Origin: an uncultured Acidobacteriia bacterium
GTDB lineage: Bacteria > Acidobacteriota > Terriglobia > Bryobacterales > Bryobacteraceae
Assembly (NCBI GenBank): GCA_903929755.1
Contig: CAIYVZ010000016.1
Span: forward strand, 1-64,000
Direction: 5' to 3'
DNA: 64,000 nt
Notes under the pieces: generated by a model
What the model was told of the DNA's origin: nothing
Databases searched by the model: none
Seen by the model: only the letters and a program-made list of their open reading frames with translations
Shown: piece by piece, positions 27,062 to 36,014 of the stretch
Layout: every line of letters begins with the position of its first letter
Numbering within the stretch: the stretch's first letter is position 1
Made by a program: the position numbers and the translations under genes

Positions 27062-28451
27062 ACCCTTGTTCAATCGACGGGACTGGCTTTGCCGCGCCGC
27101 GAATGGCTTTGGCGGCATGGCCCTGATGCAGATGCTGGCGCAGGCGGCGACAAAGAATGGCACGCACCACCCGGCGAAGGCGAAGGCCGTGATCTTCCTG
27201 TTTATGGATGGCGGGCCGTCGCAAATGGACACGTTCGATCCGAAGCCTCGCCTGCGGACCGACCACGGCAAGAAACTGCCGTTCAAGCCGCCCACGACGG
27301 TCTTCAATATCAGCGATCAGGTGTTCGGGTCGCCCTACGACTTTAAGCCTTACGGCCAGAGCGGGGCCACGGTGAGTGAACTTTTCCCGCATGTGGCGAG
27401 TTGCGTAGACGATCTCGCCATTATTCGCTCCATGGTGGCGGACCACTCGGAACATACGGCGGCGAATTACTTTATGCACTCGGGGTCGGGGTTTCAGGGA
27501 CGGCCGAGTATGGGCTCGTGGATCAACTATGGGCTGGGGTCGGAGAGCGATAATCTGCCGGGGTTCATTGTGCTGGAAAGCGGGTTGATTCCTCCGGGCG
27601 GCCTCGATTGCTTCTCCAGCGGGTTTCTGCCCGCGAGTTACCAGGGCACGGTCTTCCGTAAGGGCGAGCACCCGATTGCGGATCTGACGCCTCCCGCTTC
27701 GGAAGCTGCGGCGCAACAGCGCAAACTGGCGCTGCTTGCGAAGCTGAATAAAGGGGCTGTCTCGCGATTCGGCGAAGTCAGCGAGATTGAAGCCACTATT
27801 CAGAACTATGAACTGGCATTTCGGATGCAATCCGCCGTGCCGGAGTTGCTGGATCTTTCGAAGGAAACGGAAGCCACGAAGGAACTGTACGGTCTGAACG
27901 ACAAGATGACCGAGGAGTTTGGGCGCGAGTGCCTGCTGGCCCGTCGTTTGGTGGAGCGTGGCGTGCGGTTCGTGGAACTGCTGACACCGGCGCGCCCTGG
28001 GCTGGACCGGTGGGACCAGCACGCCAATCTGACGAACGGGCACCGCATCAACGCGCAATCGACCGATAAGCCCATCGCCGCGCTCCTGAAGGATTTGAAA
28101 GCGCGCGGCATGCTGGACCAGACGCTGGTGGTGTGGGGTGGCGAGTTCGGGCGGACCCCGTGTGCGCAGTTACCGGACAACGGCAATATGACGAACGTGG
28201 GGCGGGACCATAATCCGTATGGGTTCACGATGTGGATGGCGGGCGGCGGCGTGAAGCCGGGAATCGTGCACGGCGCGACCGATGATTTCGGGTACTTTGC
28301 GGTGGAGAATAAAGTCCACGTACATGATCTGCACGCGACGATGCTGCATTTGTTGGGCATGGATCATAAGCGCCTGACGTTCCGGTATAGCGGGCGGGAT
28401 ATGCGGTTGACGGATGTGGCTGGGAACGTGGTGACGGAGTTGCTGGCGTAG
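27051..28451 (+). CDS. DUF1501 secreted sulfatase-like protein, pair 2
   Basis: The ATG at 27051 is inside the end of the PSD1 gene and gives a 466-residue protein with a Tat leader (NRRDWLCRAANGFGGMALMQML). The DUF1501 motifs are all present: [92 protein letters not shown] and [21 protein letters not shown]. Its last 410 bases have a decayed copy at 34656-34816, so this module or a close sibling has been duplicated. It is translationally coupled to its PSD1 partner. Periplasmic or outer-surface location expected. Confidence 0.88.
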   Translation: MFNRPLFNRRDWLCRAANGFGGMALMQMLAQAATKNGTHHPAKAKAVIFLFMDGGPSQMDTFDPKPRLRTDHGKKLPFKPPTTVFNISDQVFGSPYDFKPYGQSGATVSELFPHVASCVDDLAIIRSMVADHSEHTAANYFMHSGSGFQGRPSMGSWINYGLGSESDNLPGFIVLESGLIPPGGLDCFSSGFLPASYQGTVFRKGEHPIADLTPPASEAAAQQRKLALLAKLNKGAVSRFGEVSEIEATIQNYELAFRMQSAVPELLDLSKETEATKELYGLNDKMTEEFGRECLLARRLVERGVRFVELLTPARPGLDRWDQHANLTNGHRINAQSTDKPIAALLKDLKARGMLDQTLVVWGGEFGRTPCAQLPDNGNMTNVGRDHNPYGFTMWMAGGGVKPGIVHGATDDFGYFAVENKVHVHDLHATMLHLLGMDHKRLTFRYSGRDMRLTDVAGNVVTELLA

Positions 28452-28534
28452 GTTGAGGCAGGCACCCGTTGAGGTGGTGTCCTCAAATCGGGATGCCGAC
28501 GAATTGTCAAAGTGGACCGGTGTAGACTCGGATC

Positions 28535-28762
28535 ATGAACTCACCGCAACGGTTAACGGCGATTATCGAACGCGAGGACGACGGATACGTTGCGTTATGC
28601 CCGGAACTTGATATCGCCAGCCAGGGTGAATCCATTGAAGAGTCGCGAGCGAACCTGATTGAAGCCTTGACGCTGTTTTTCGAGATGGCATCGCCATCGG
28701 AAATTGCCCGTCGCGCTCACTACGACGTTTTTGTAACCCAGGTCGAGGTGCCGGTTGGGTAA
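28535..28762 (+). CDS. hicB: HicB-family antitoxin
   Basis: This 75-residue protein has the short HicB fold: LTAIIEREDDGYVALCPELDIASQGESIEESRANLIEALTLFFEMA. It should bind and block the HicA toxin encoded directly after it. No DNA-binding domain is visible in this short form. The order antitoxin-toxin is the reverse of the classical E. coli hicAB but common in other phyla. The two genes overlap by eight bases. The 83 bases upstream, after the DUF1501 stop, should hold the promoter. Confidence 0.88.
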   Translation: MNSPQRLTAIIEREDDGYVALCPELDIASQGESIEESRANLIEALTLFFEMASPSEIARRAHYDVFVTQVEVPVG

Positions 28763-28979
28763 GCTCCGGGTTTTTTCGGGCCTGGAAGTGTGTCGAATTC
28801 TCGAACAAAACGGATTCGTCGCGGTCCGTCAGCGAGGCAGTCATCGGATCATGCAAAAGCAGTTGCAGACAACCACGATCACGGTTCCCGTGCCGCTGCA
28901 CAATTCGCTGCGGCGCGGTACGCTGGCAAGCGTCGTTCGACAGTCGGAACTCACGAGATCGCTTTTCGAGGGAGAATAG
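28755..28979 (+). CDS. hicA: HicA-family mRNA interferase toxin
   Basis: This 74-residue protein has the double-stranded RNA-binding-like HicA fold: LEVCRILEQNGFVAVRQRGSHRIMQ, with the catalytic His in the Gly-Ser-His motif, then ITVPVPLHNSLRRGTLASVVRQSELTRSLF. HicA cleaves mRNA and tmRNA. Start is TTG at 28755 within the antitoxin gene, consistent with coupled low-level translation of the toxin. All expected residues are present, so the toxin is probably functional. Confidence 0.88.
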   Translation: MGKLRVFSGLEVCRILEQNGFVAVRQRGSHRIMQKQLQTTTITVPVPLHNSLRRGTLASVVRQSELTRSLFEGE

Positions 28980-29299
28980 GCTCACACTGATCGCGAATGT
29001 TCGGTTTGCCAGCGAACCGGCCAAGGGGTTTCGCGGACCGGAGCGGCAAGGAGCGTGAGGCCGAATGTTCTTCCGATTTTTGCAACTGAGTTTTGCAACA
29101 TCGCCGAAACCGCAACAGCGCTGAGGGCGAGCCGAGTTGGGCGCTCCATTTTGCATCAGAGATTTGCAGCACGCCAAACCCTTTGTTGACAGGCTCCGCG
29201 CGAATTATGCAAATCTTACCCTTTGTGCGACACAATGCCACACCGTAAGGGCGGGGAAGGCCGGCAAATCAATCTTTAGTCGAGCGGTCGAACAAAATT
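28980..29299. other. Intergenic region, no gene seen
   Basis: This 320-base stretch between hicA and the convergent carboxypeptidase-regulatory-like gene has lower GC patches (ATTTTGCATCAGAG, GCGAATTATGCAAATC) and no open frame with protein-like composition. TTGACA at about 29188 followed by TATGCA at 14 bases is a poor promoter candidate. It may mark a boundary of the variable segment 28.5-35 kb. Confidence 0.5.
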
Positions 29300-29740
29300 C
29301 TACTTTCGTAAGCGAATAGTCCCGGCATCGGAAGTGCCACCGTCCCTGACCTCAATGATAAGCACATGATCTGCAACGACGGAGTCTTTCTGGACGACCC
29401 AGCCGCCATTGTCAAAGAAGCCCTGTTGAGTTCTAAGGATCCACTTTAACGGTGGAAGACCGGAAATTCGGAAGTCGCCCTTATCGTCGGTACTTACCTC
29501 GGGCGGCGTACCTTGATCGGTGAAAAAGACTGAAAGCTTCAGTTCTCCTTTTTCAACTCCGTTAAAGACGACGGCCGTCACCTTCGTCCCGGACACGGGT
29601 TTGCCCATCTCATCAACAAGTTTGCCGACGATTGTGCCCTTCCCTTGTGGGGTTTGCGCCCCAGCAAACTGGGCGCACGTAAAGGCCACGAGGCCGCCCG
29701 CAATTGCTGCAAGGGCCTTTCGTCGCGTCGAGAATTGCAT
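29300..29740 (-). CDS. Secreted carboxypeptidase-regulatory-like protein
   Basis: ATG 29740 follows AGGAAGG at eight bases and opens a signal peptide with twin basic residues (MQFSTRRKALAAIAGGLVAF). The 146-residue product is a single transthyretin-like/CarboxypepD_reg beta-sandwich: GTIVGKLVDEMGKPVSGTKVTAV, STDDKGDFRISGLPPLKWILR, ADHVLIIEVRDGG. Such stand-alone domains occur in acidobacterial secreted proteins; role unknown, perhaps binding to envelope or to TonB receptors with the same module. The longer frame upstream has no family similarity. Confidence 0.75.
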   Translation of the reverse strand: MQFSTRRKALAAIAGGLVAFTCAQFAGAQTPQGKGTIVGKLVDEMGKPVSGTKVTAVVFNGVEKGELKLSVFFTDQGTPPEVSTDDKGDFRISGLPPLKWILRTQQGFFDNGGWVVQKDSVVADHVLIIEVRDGGTSDAGTIRLRK

Positions 29741-29984
29741 ACTGTTCACCTTCCTCACATCCGAAATATGTATATCGTATCGGGATGCTGAGAGGCTTAC
29801 GGTGGCGGGCACCTTCGCCGTGCTGGCAGGTCCAGAACGCCTCGGCGGCTGTTGCAAGACTTACCCTTTGTGCAACGCTTTCTCCGCTTTGAAGTGTAAC
29901 GCCCTAACCTCCGAAGTGGCGTGGGCGTTCGGCTTCGGTGGATCGTCGGCTACGGGTACAGTGTTCGGATCCCCAGACTGCGGT

Positions 29985-30272
29985 GTGGGAACTTCGGAAA
30001 CCGAGCGCCAAGGAGTAACGATCCTCCGGCAGAGCCGGAGGCTTTCCGATTGCTGGAAGTACGACAACGTCCACCGCGCGGCTTTTCGGCGGCTTAGCTC
30101 ACTCGATGCGGCCACGACCCTGGGTGATCTGTCAGGCGGTGGGATGTCGCTGGAACCGCTCAAGGGAGATCGGATCGGGCAGCACTCCATCCGGATCAAC
30201 CTGCAGTGGCGGATCTGTTTTGTTTGGCAGAATGGAAATGCCGCAGAGGTTGAAATTGCCGATTACCACTAG
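29985..30272 (+). CDS. higB: HigB-family toxin (RelE superfamily), N-terminus unusual
   Basis: The C-terminal 60 residues are clear HigB: LSSLDAATTLGDLSGGGMSLEPLKGDR, then GQHSIRINLQWRICFVWQNG, ending EVEIADYH. HigB is a ribosome-dependent mRNA interferase. The N-terminus is atypical: the expected MI-SF start is missing, and only GTG codons (29985 chosen, 29961 alternative) precede ETERQGVTILRQSRRLSD. No Shine-Dalgarno is seen. Codons 12-20 contain a perfect hairpin (CCTCCGGC-AGA-GCCGGAGG). The GTGTGGGAACTTC segment at the start recurs at 34409, suggesting that the 5' end was rebuilt by recombination. The toxin may be weakly expressed or inactive. higA follows after 13 bases. Confidence 0.7.
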   Translation: MGTSETERQGVTILRQSRRLSDCWKYDNVHRAAFRRLSSLDAATTLGDLSGGGMSLEPLKGDRIGQHSIRINLQWRICFVWQNGNAAEVEIADYH

Positions 30273-30285
30273 AGGGAAAAATCGT

Positions 30286-30591
30286 ATGCCACAGAAGCCC
30301 GTCACCTCGCCAGTCCACCCGGGCGAGATCCTGCTTGAGGACTACATGAAGCCAGAAAAGATCTCCATTAACAGGCTGGCACTTGCCCTGCAGGTGCCGG
30401 TCACCCGGGTTAGCGAGATCGTCAATGAGAAGCGGTCGATTACGGCCGATACAGCACTCCGGCTTGGGCGGTATTTTTCGACCACGCCGCAGTACTGGAT
30501 GAACCTGCAAACGGCCTTCGATATTCGTACTGCGGCAAATATTTCTCGGGACGCGATTGAGCAGTTGGTTCGCCCCCGCAACGCGGCGTAA
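30286..30591 (+). CDS. higA: HigA-family antitoxin (XRE/Vapi type)
   Basis: This 101-residue DNA-binding antitoxin opens with PVHPGEILLEDYMKPEKISINRLALAL, the HigA signature. A helix-turn-helix follows (QVPVTRVSEIVNEKRSITADTALRLGRYF), then the STTPQYWMNLQTAFDI motif. It should bind HigB and repress its own promoter. GAGGG eight bases ahead of the ATG is a good Shine-Dalgarno. It is complete and conserved, unlike the toxin's 5' end. Confidence 0.9.
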   Translation: MPQKPVTSPVHPGEILLEDYMKPEKISINRLALALQVPVTRVSEIVNEKRSITADTALRLGRYFSTTPQYWMNLQTAFDIRTAANISRDAIEQLVRPRNAA

Positions 30592-30602
30592 AACGGCGAG
30601 GC

Positions 30603-30884
30603 TTAAGGCAGGATAATCCGCTTGGGGGCCTGGCCGTAAATCCAGTCTTCCAGATCAATGCCATCCTTCGCCTCGCGATATTTGCGAATGGGGCTGCCGA
30701 GAGCCATTTGCACCTGTTCCTGGCCCATGCCCACTTCCAGGTGGTCCATCAACCGCCGCCCGCTCTTCAGGCCACGGTTGATTTCGAGGCCCAGTTTGTC
30801 TCCTTCGAAGGAAACGTGGGGGATCTTGATTTGGTCGCCATCGCGAGCCGCGACGGCGGGTCCGCCCGCATTGGTGAGCAGCAT
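30603..30884 (-). pseudogene. Internally deleted copy of the BamE-like gene at 36015
   Basis: The minus strand from ATG 30884 reads 93 codons closely similar to the protein at 36015-36845, but with two gaps. After LKSGRRLMDHLEVGMG it jumps about 76 codons to QEQVQMALGSPIRKYREAKDGIDLEDWIYGQAP, and near the end about 27 codons are missing before RIILP. The first gap matches loss between two CCATGCC repeats that lie 228 bases apart in the intact gene (36224 and 36452). No signal peptide remains. The reading frame is still open, so a short peptide could be made, but loss of the export signal and core argues for a remnant. Confidence 0.8.
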
Positions 30885-30951
30885 AGCCTCACAGCGGCTC
30901 CGTATTGAGAACGCCCGCGCAACCGAGACGAGTGATAAACTTTGCAAGGAC

Positions 30952-32952
30952 ATGTTCTCGCTCGTGCCCATTGCCGCCGCGATCCGTCGCCTTTTGGAGA
31001 CGCCTGCAGGGGGCCTCTGGCTGATCCTGTCCCTGACCTGCCCTTGCGCCCTGGTGGCTGGGAATCACGACGCCCTGAAAGCCGATGCCGGGCAATACTT
31101 TCGTGACCGCGTCACGCCCTTCGTCAAAACTTATTGCCTTCCCTGCCACCGGAGTGAGCGACCCACAAGGGCCGGAGTGAATTTCACGCCAGCCCTCAAG
31201 ACTCCCGAACACGCCGCGTTTACCGAACAGTGGAAGAAGGCCGACGCCCGGGTAAAGGCGCACGACATGCCGCCCAAAGGGGCGCTCCTGCCGTCCGACG
31301 ACGATCGCCGGATGTTCGCAGAGTGGTTGCCTAAGCTGAAGTACCTCAGCGACAAGGAACCGGGACCGTTCACCATCCGGCGCCTGACCAAACCCGAGTA
31401 CGCCAACACGCTGCACGATCTCTTCGGCGTGCCCACGTCCATCGCCGATGGACTACCCGATGAAGTCGCGGGCCAGGGGTACCTCAATTCGCTCTCGCCG
31501 CTCCAACTCGAACAATATCTCGCCATCGCCGAAAATGTCCTGCGCCAGATTGTGGCGCCGCGCGGCCATCGGCGCACGGAGACGGAGAAGCGGCTGTTCG
31601 GCCGGTCGGCCCGGCCAGTGGGCGCCCCCAGGCGGGCAGCGCGGGAAGTCGCCCGGTCTCTGGCCCGCAAAGCCTACCGCCGGCCACCGACGGAGGCAGA
31701 GCTGGATGTCCTGGTCGCCACCTTCGACCTGGGCACGCGCAACAAACTTGCCTACCCGCAGGCGCTTGGCCTGATGCTGAAGGGCATCCTGGTTTCGCCT
31801 CAGTTCCTGTTCATCACCCCCGCAGGAGGAGCCGAGCCGGGCGCTGCCGGGCCGGGTGATGGCGAGCAGGGAGGGGGTATCGTTCCGCTGGATGACTACC
31901 AACTCGCCTCGCGTTTATCCTATTTCTTATGGGCAACCATGCCGGACGAAGAACTGATGACTCTGGCCGGCCGCAGACAGCTGCACGTGCCCGCGGTTCT
32001 GGAGGCGCAGACGAAACGCCTGCTCGACGATCCCCGTTCGCGGGCTCTGTTCGATGGGTTCGGCGCTCAGTGGCTGAACGTGGGCGGCCTGCAGCGCCAG
32101 ATCTTCGACCCGGCTCTATTTCCGCAGATGACCCCCGCCCTGCGCCTGGGGATGTATGAGGAAGTCCGGCTGTTCTTCCAGAGCATCGTCCGGGACAACG
32201 AACCCGCAATTCGTTTCGTGGATGGCGATTACACGTATCTCAATGGCACGGTGGCGGCGATTTACGGCCTGGAAAACACAGTGCAGGGCCCCGAGATGCG
32301 CAAGGTCCGGCTGAGCGACAGCCATCGCGGAGGAGTGCTGGGCATGCCGGGCATTCTGGCGGCCACCTCTTTGCCCAATCGAACCAGCCCGGTGAAGCGC
32401 GGCGTGTGGGTGCTGGAACAGGTGCTCGGCGAACACGTGCCGGCCCCTCCTCCGGACGTCCCGGCGCTGGATAAGCAGGATCCTGCGGCGGTCGCCCATC
32501 TCACACTCCGGCAGCGGACCGAACTCCATCGCACGAATCCTGTCTGCGCCAATTGCCATCAGATTCTGGACCCCATTGGGTTCGGTCTCGAGAAATTCGA
32601 TGCCATCGGACGATGGCGTGAGCGTGACAGCAATGGCCAGGCCATCGACTCATCCGGTGAACTGCCCGGCGGTGAACGGTCAGGAGCTAAGCGCTTTTCG
32701 GGTCCAGCGGATCTGAAAGCCATCATCGCTGAACGCAAGGGCGACGTGGCTCGTAATCTGGTGGGGCAGATGTTGGCCTACGCGTTGGGCCGCAAGCTCG
32801 AAGGCTACGACGAAATTGTGGTGGATGACCTGATGGGCGAGCTCGCCGGCGATGGGTATCGTATGCGGGCTATTATCAAGGGCGTTGTTTCCAGTTATCC
32901 TTTTACATATCGGCGCATTGAAGCGCAGAGGAGACTCAGTGAGAAGAATTAA
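30952..32952 (+). CDS. DUF1592-type secreted cytochrome protein (DUF1587/1595/1592/1588/1585)
   Basis: ATG 30952 follows AAGGA. The 666-residue protein has a hydrophobic leader, a heme-type site C62-LPCH66 with RAGVNF, DUF1587 ([21 protein letters not shown]), DUF1595 ([31 protein letters not shown]), DUF1592 ([21 protein letters not shown]) and DUF1588 ([32 protein letters not shown]). The second heme site is C532-ANCH536 ([17 protein letters not shown]), followed by DUF1585 ([13 protein letters not shown]). This is the planctomycete/acidobacterial family always paired with DUF1552. Its function is unknown; secreted redox chemistry on a polymer is the usual guess. The next gene starts 14 bases before the stop. 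Confidence 0.9.
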   Translation: MFSLVPIAAAIRRLLETPAGGLWLILSLTCPCALVAGNHDALKADAGQYFRDRVTPFVKTYCLPCHRSERPTRAGVNFTPALKTPEHAAFTEQWKKADARVKAHDMPPKGALLPSDDDRRMFAEWLPKLKYLSDKEPGPFTIRRLTKPEYANTLHDLFGVPTSIADGLPDEVAGQGYLNSLSPLQLEQYLAIAENVLRQIVAPRGHRRTETEKRLFGRSARPVGAPRRAAREVARSLARKAYRRPPTEAELDVLVATFDLGTRNKLAYPQALGLMLKGILVSPQFLFITPAGGAEPGAAGPGDGEQGGGIVPLDDYQLASRLSYFLWATMPDEELMTLAGRRQLHVPAVLEAQTKRLLDDPRSRALFDGFGAQWLNVGGLQRQIFDPALFPQMTPALRLGMYEEVRLFFQSIVRDNEPAIRFVDGDYTYLNGTVAAIYGLENTVQGPEMRKVRLSDSHRGGVLGMPGILAATSLPNRTSPVKRGVWVLEQVLGEHVPAPPPDVPALDKQDPAAVAHLTLRQRTELHRTNPVCANCHQILDPIGFGLEKFDAIGRWRERDSNGQAIDSSGELPGGERSGAKRFSGPADLKAIIAERKGDVARNLVGQMLAYALGRKLEGYDEIVVDDLMGELAGDGYRMRAIIKGVVSSYPFTYRRIEAQRRLSEKN

Positions 32953-34315
32953 CAGGCGGGCTTGTTTGAAGGGGTTGGGCGTTTCCCTGTCCCTGCCGTG
33001 GATGGATTCCCTGGGTTGGGCGGGCGTCCCGGCGGGCAAGGCGGACAAGCCGCCCGTGCGCCTGGGATTCATGTATATGCCGCACGGCGTGATCATGAAT
33101 CAGTTCTGGCCGGCCAATCCGGAGAGCTATCTTTTGTCGCCGCCGCCGGCTCTGGAATCGTTGCGCGGGGTACTGGATCAGTGCGTGGTGATGAAGGGGA
33201 TTTCGGGCGTACCCATCGCGCCCTTCAACGGGGCTCCGCACGCACTGGAGCTGTCTACCTGGCTGACGGCAACGTTGCCGGCTCCCGAAAAGCGGAACGA
33301 GATCAATATCGCCATTTCCGCGGATCAGATCGCCGCCAAGCACCTGGGCGCTTTCACCGCGCTGCCCTCGCTTGAGCTGGCCACCATGCCGCAAACCTGG
33401 AAAGAGAACCAGGAGGGCCTGAACGAGGGCTATTACTCGCATTGCAGCTTCAGTTCCCCCACGCAGGCGGTGCCCGCGGAGGTCAATCCGCGCAACGTGC
33501 TCAATCGCCTCTTCAGCAAACAGGAGCCCAATAAACAGGAGTCGACGCCCCTGAGCGAACTCGATCGCAGCCTGCTTGACATCGTGCTGGGCGGCGCCCG
33601 AGACCTCCGGAGGACCCTGCCCGTCTCGGACCAGCGCAAGCTGGATGAATACCTCGACAGCGTGCGCTCCGTGGAGCGGCGCATCGCCGCAATCGAGGCT
33701 CGGCAGAAGGAGGCCTCGTTGGAGAAGGCCGGCGTCCGAACGAGCAAACGTCACGCCTCCGATTCGCCACCGATCGAGATCCGGATTCCGGAAGGCGAAA
33801 AGCGGAGCGAGTACATGCAGGTGATGTGCGACCTGAACATCCTCGCGTTTCAGACCGATATGACGCGGGTCAGCACCTACATCGGTTCCACGCCCAACGG
33901 GGCTTCGTATCCGGAACTGGGTTTCAACGACCAGCATCACTCCAACACACATCACAATAACGATCCGGAGAAGATCCGCAAGATCGCCCTGATCACCGAA
34001 TTCAACATCAGGCAATTTGCGTACATGGTGAAGAAGATGGCGAGCCTGCGGGAGGCCGACGGCACGTTGCTCGACAACTGCATCATGATGTGGGGATCGG
34101 GGCTCGAGGATGGTAACATTCACGCTCGTGAAAACCTCCCCTTTGTGATTGCCGGCAAGGGCGGTGGTTCGATCCGGACTGGACAATACTTCGCAGATAC
34201 GAAGGGAAATCAAGGCGATTTGCTCACCACGCTGCTCGCCTGCGCCGGTGTTCCGAACGACCGGCCCGTTGGGATCGCGACGAAGCAGATCGAGGAACTC
34301 AAAGCTCGGGCGTGA
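32939..34315 (+). CDS. DUF1552 secreted protein
   Basis: The GTG at 32939 (AGGAG six bases before) starts a 458-residue protein with a Tat leader ([21 protein letters not shown]). The DUF1552 body shows [96 protein letters not shown] and [13 protein letters not shown]. The fold is related to the DUF1501/sulfatase group. It is coupled to the DUF1592 gene by overlap and should be exported folded to the periplasm. The His/Asn/Asp cluster HHSNTHHNN looks like a metal site. Confidence 0.9.
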   Translation: MRRINRRACLKGLGVSLSLPWMDSLGWAGVPAGKADKPPVRLGFMYMPHGVIMNQFWPANPESYLLSPPPALESLRGVLDQCVVMKGISGVPIAPFNGAPHALELSTWLTATLPAPEKRNEINIAISADQIAAKHLGAFTALPSLELATMPQTWKENQEGLNEGYYSHCSFSSPTQAVPAEVNPRNVLNRLFSKQEPNKQESTPLSELDRSLLDIVLGGARDLRRTLPVSDQRKLDEYLDSVRSVERRIAAIEARQKEASLEKAGVRTSKRHASDSPPIEIRIPEGEKRSEYMQVMCDLNILAFQTDMTRVSTYIGSTPNGASYPELGFNDQHHSNTHHNNDPEKIRKIALITEFNIRQFAYMVKKMASLREADGTLLDNCIMMWGSGLEDGNIHARENLPFVIAGKGGGSIRTGQYFADTKGNQGDLLTTLLACAGVPNDRPVGIATKQIEELKARA

Positions 34316-34446
34316 CAAACACAGTCGCCCGCGGATACGCTGTTCGAGACCAAAGGCGTCGCCGTCCGGCTTCGGCCCGGTCAGACCGGCGAGCGCGAGT
34401 GCGGAGTTCTCCAGTGTGGGAACTTCTGAGACCGAGCGCTTAAGGC

Positions 34447-34650
34447 TCAGGGCACGATAATCCGCGTGGGGGCCGTCTCGCTGCCCAGGCCCGCGTACTG
34501 TTCCTTCACCTTCACAACCTTCAGGCCCTGGAAGGTGACGAAGGTGATCTTGCCGGGGGCCTGGCCGTAGATCCAGTCTTCCAGATCGATGCCGTCCCTG
34601 GCCTCGCGGTATTTGCGGATGGGCCTGCCGAGAGCCATCTTCACCGCACC
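34447..34650 (-). pseudogene. 3' fragment of the BamE-like gene
   Basis: The minus strand encodes KMALGRPIRKYREARDGIDL, EDWIYGQAPGKITFVTFQGL and onward to SETAPTRIIVP. This equals the last 65 residues of the protein at 36015-36845, with only a few changes. Homology stops abruptly at CTTCACC (about 34645), where sequence of a decayed DUF1501 gene begins on the other strand. Upstream parts of the gene are absent, so this is a truncated copy. Confidence 0.85.
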
Positions 34651-34655
34651 GTATG

Positions 34656-34816
34656 AACGCGCAATCGACCGATAAGCCCATCGCCGCGATCCTCAAGGAT
34701 TTGAAGGCGCGCGGCATGCTGGATCATGGATCACAAGCGCCTGACGTTCGATTATAGTAGCCGGGACAAGCGATTGACGGAGGTGGCCGGGAATGTGGTC
34801 GGAGTTGCTGGCTTAA
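34656..34816 (+). pseudogene. Decayed 3' end of a DUF1501 gene
   Basis: The first 75 bases match 28046-28116 of the intact DUF1501 gene (NAQSTDKPIAA, LLKDLKARGML), then jump about 245 bases to MDHKRLTF-YSSRDKRLTEVAGNVV and the final ELLA stop at 34814-34816. The junction lies at similar GCTGGA(C/T)CA / CATGGATCA sequences. A further two-base loss near the end shifts the frame. Only a fossil of a third PSD1/DUF1501-type module remains. Confidence 0.8.
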
Positions 34817-34839
34817 GTCTGTTTGCCCGCCGCAGGACG

Positions 34840-35859
34840 CTATTCGGCAGCGGCGCCGACCGGCACCGGTTCGGGCTCCTCACCCAGATCGTCGAAATCA
34901 TTCGGGACGAGATACTGCAGAACCTGATCGAGCCTGGAATGCAATACCTCGGCCGAAGCGCCCGCGGACAAGTGTTGTTTGAGCGCCATCATGCCGTTGA
35001 CCACCCGCAGCCGCTCCTGGGCCGCCTCCTCAGATAACCGCGCCTCCATACTGCGGGCGTCCAGCTTGCTCAGTTCGCGCATGTCGCCCCGTATGATCGA
35101 TTCCAGAGACTCGATGAGCCGGGCCATCATCCGATAGACGGTGGCGGCTGAAAACCCACCGAGCATCGCGAGGCTGGGCTTGGCAAATGTGCGGAGCGAC
35201 GGCGAGACACTTCCTGAAAGCGTGGTCGCCAACATCAGGCCCGCCATCAGGCCGAGAACGAAACGGATCCAATAAGATGAGTTGTATTTCGGGTCGAAAC
35301 TGGTGTTTGCAACAAACCTGTTGGCGACAAAGAGCGCAGCAAACGACGCGCCGAGGCCAGCCGCGGACAGGTAGAATAACTCGTTGACAAGAAGCACGAT
35401 CCCACTGGTTTTCAAAAAATCGCCTGCGTCCGCGCCATCCGACACGTCCGGCGAGAGACTGACGCAGATGAACGCGACAATCGAAACAATGGCGACAAGC
35501 ATTAAATGGCGAACGAGAGGCACGGGTCCCAGGAATCCCAGGATTCCGCCGCGATTCGATTCGCGCTGGAAAAATGCGATCGTTTGGGGCGTTGCCGGAG
35601 CTACAATTCGCGTTAACTTCTGATGCGCGACCGAAAGACGGCGCAGTGCCTGCAAAAGCCATGCGCGATCGGAATTCCTGGCGGAGTTCAGGTCGCTGTA
35701 CTGCGTCACAACCTGGATTACTGCAGGAGGCACGGGCAATCCGGAGCTGAACGCGTGGCGGGACATCAGTCGGCATTCATTGAGCAGGCTGGGGAACATA
35801 CCTACGGACCCTGACTCGTTGCCCGCACCACCGGCCTTTATGTTTGGCGCTGTAACCAT
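34840..35859 (-). CDS. Membrane protein of unknown function
   Basis: ATG 35859 has AAGAAGG at six bases; a second ATG at 35934 in frame is possible. The 339-residue protein has a soluble N-terminal ~110 residues, then hydrophobic segments LVRHLMLVAIVSIVAFICVSL, GIVLLVNELFYLSAAGLGASFAALFVA, YWIRFVLGLMAGLMLATTL and a weaker SLAMLGGFSAATVYRMMARL. A cytoplasmic coiled-coil tail follows (RELSKLDARSMEARLSEEAAQERLRVVNGMMAL). I do not recognise the family. GC and codon bias are slightly lower than in neighbours. It lies between gene fossils and the intact BamE-like gene, so it may have arrived with that segment. Confidence 0.65.
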   Translation of the reverse strand: MVTAPNIKAGGAGNESGSVGMFPSLLNECRLMSRHAFSSGLPVPPAVIQVVTQYSDLNSARNSDRAWLLQALRRLSVAHQKLTRIVAPATPQTIAFFQRESNRGGILGFLGPVPLVRHLMLVAIVSIVAFICVSLSPDVSDGADAGDFLKTSGIVLLVNELFYLSAAGLGASFAALFVANRFVANTSFDPKYNSSYWIRFVLGLMAGLMLATTLSGSVSPSLRTFAKPSLAMLGGFSAATVYRMMARLIESLESIIRGDMRELSKLDARSMEARLSEEAAQERLRVVNGMMALKQHLSAGASAEVLHSRLDQVLQYLVPNDFDDLGEEPEPVPVGAAAE

Positions 35860-36014
35860 GGCATGCCTTCTTTCCTTACGGAACAAATCGCGAGACTCCT
35901 GAAATATCGCGAGGCTGGGTGCACTCCAGTCCATAATGCTATGGGCTGAGCGCTACTGCAACTGAAATTATGGCGCGGGACGTAATAAGTAACCGCATTT
36001 CAGAACGCGCGCCG

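Noticed and set aside
28501-28534. TTGTCA and TAGACT as a promoter for hicBA
   Set aside because: The spacing of 13 bases is too short for a standard sigma-70 promoter.
32936-34717. 593-codon minus-strand frame opposite the DUF1552 gene
   Set aside because: Antisense shadow that merely runs through the BamE-like fragment in a different frame; no start signal and no domain.
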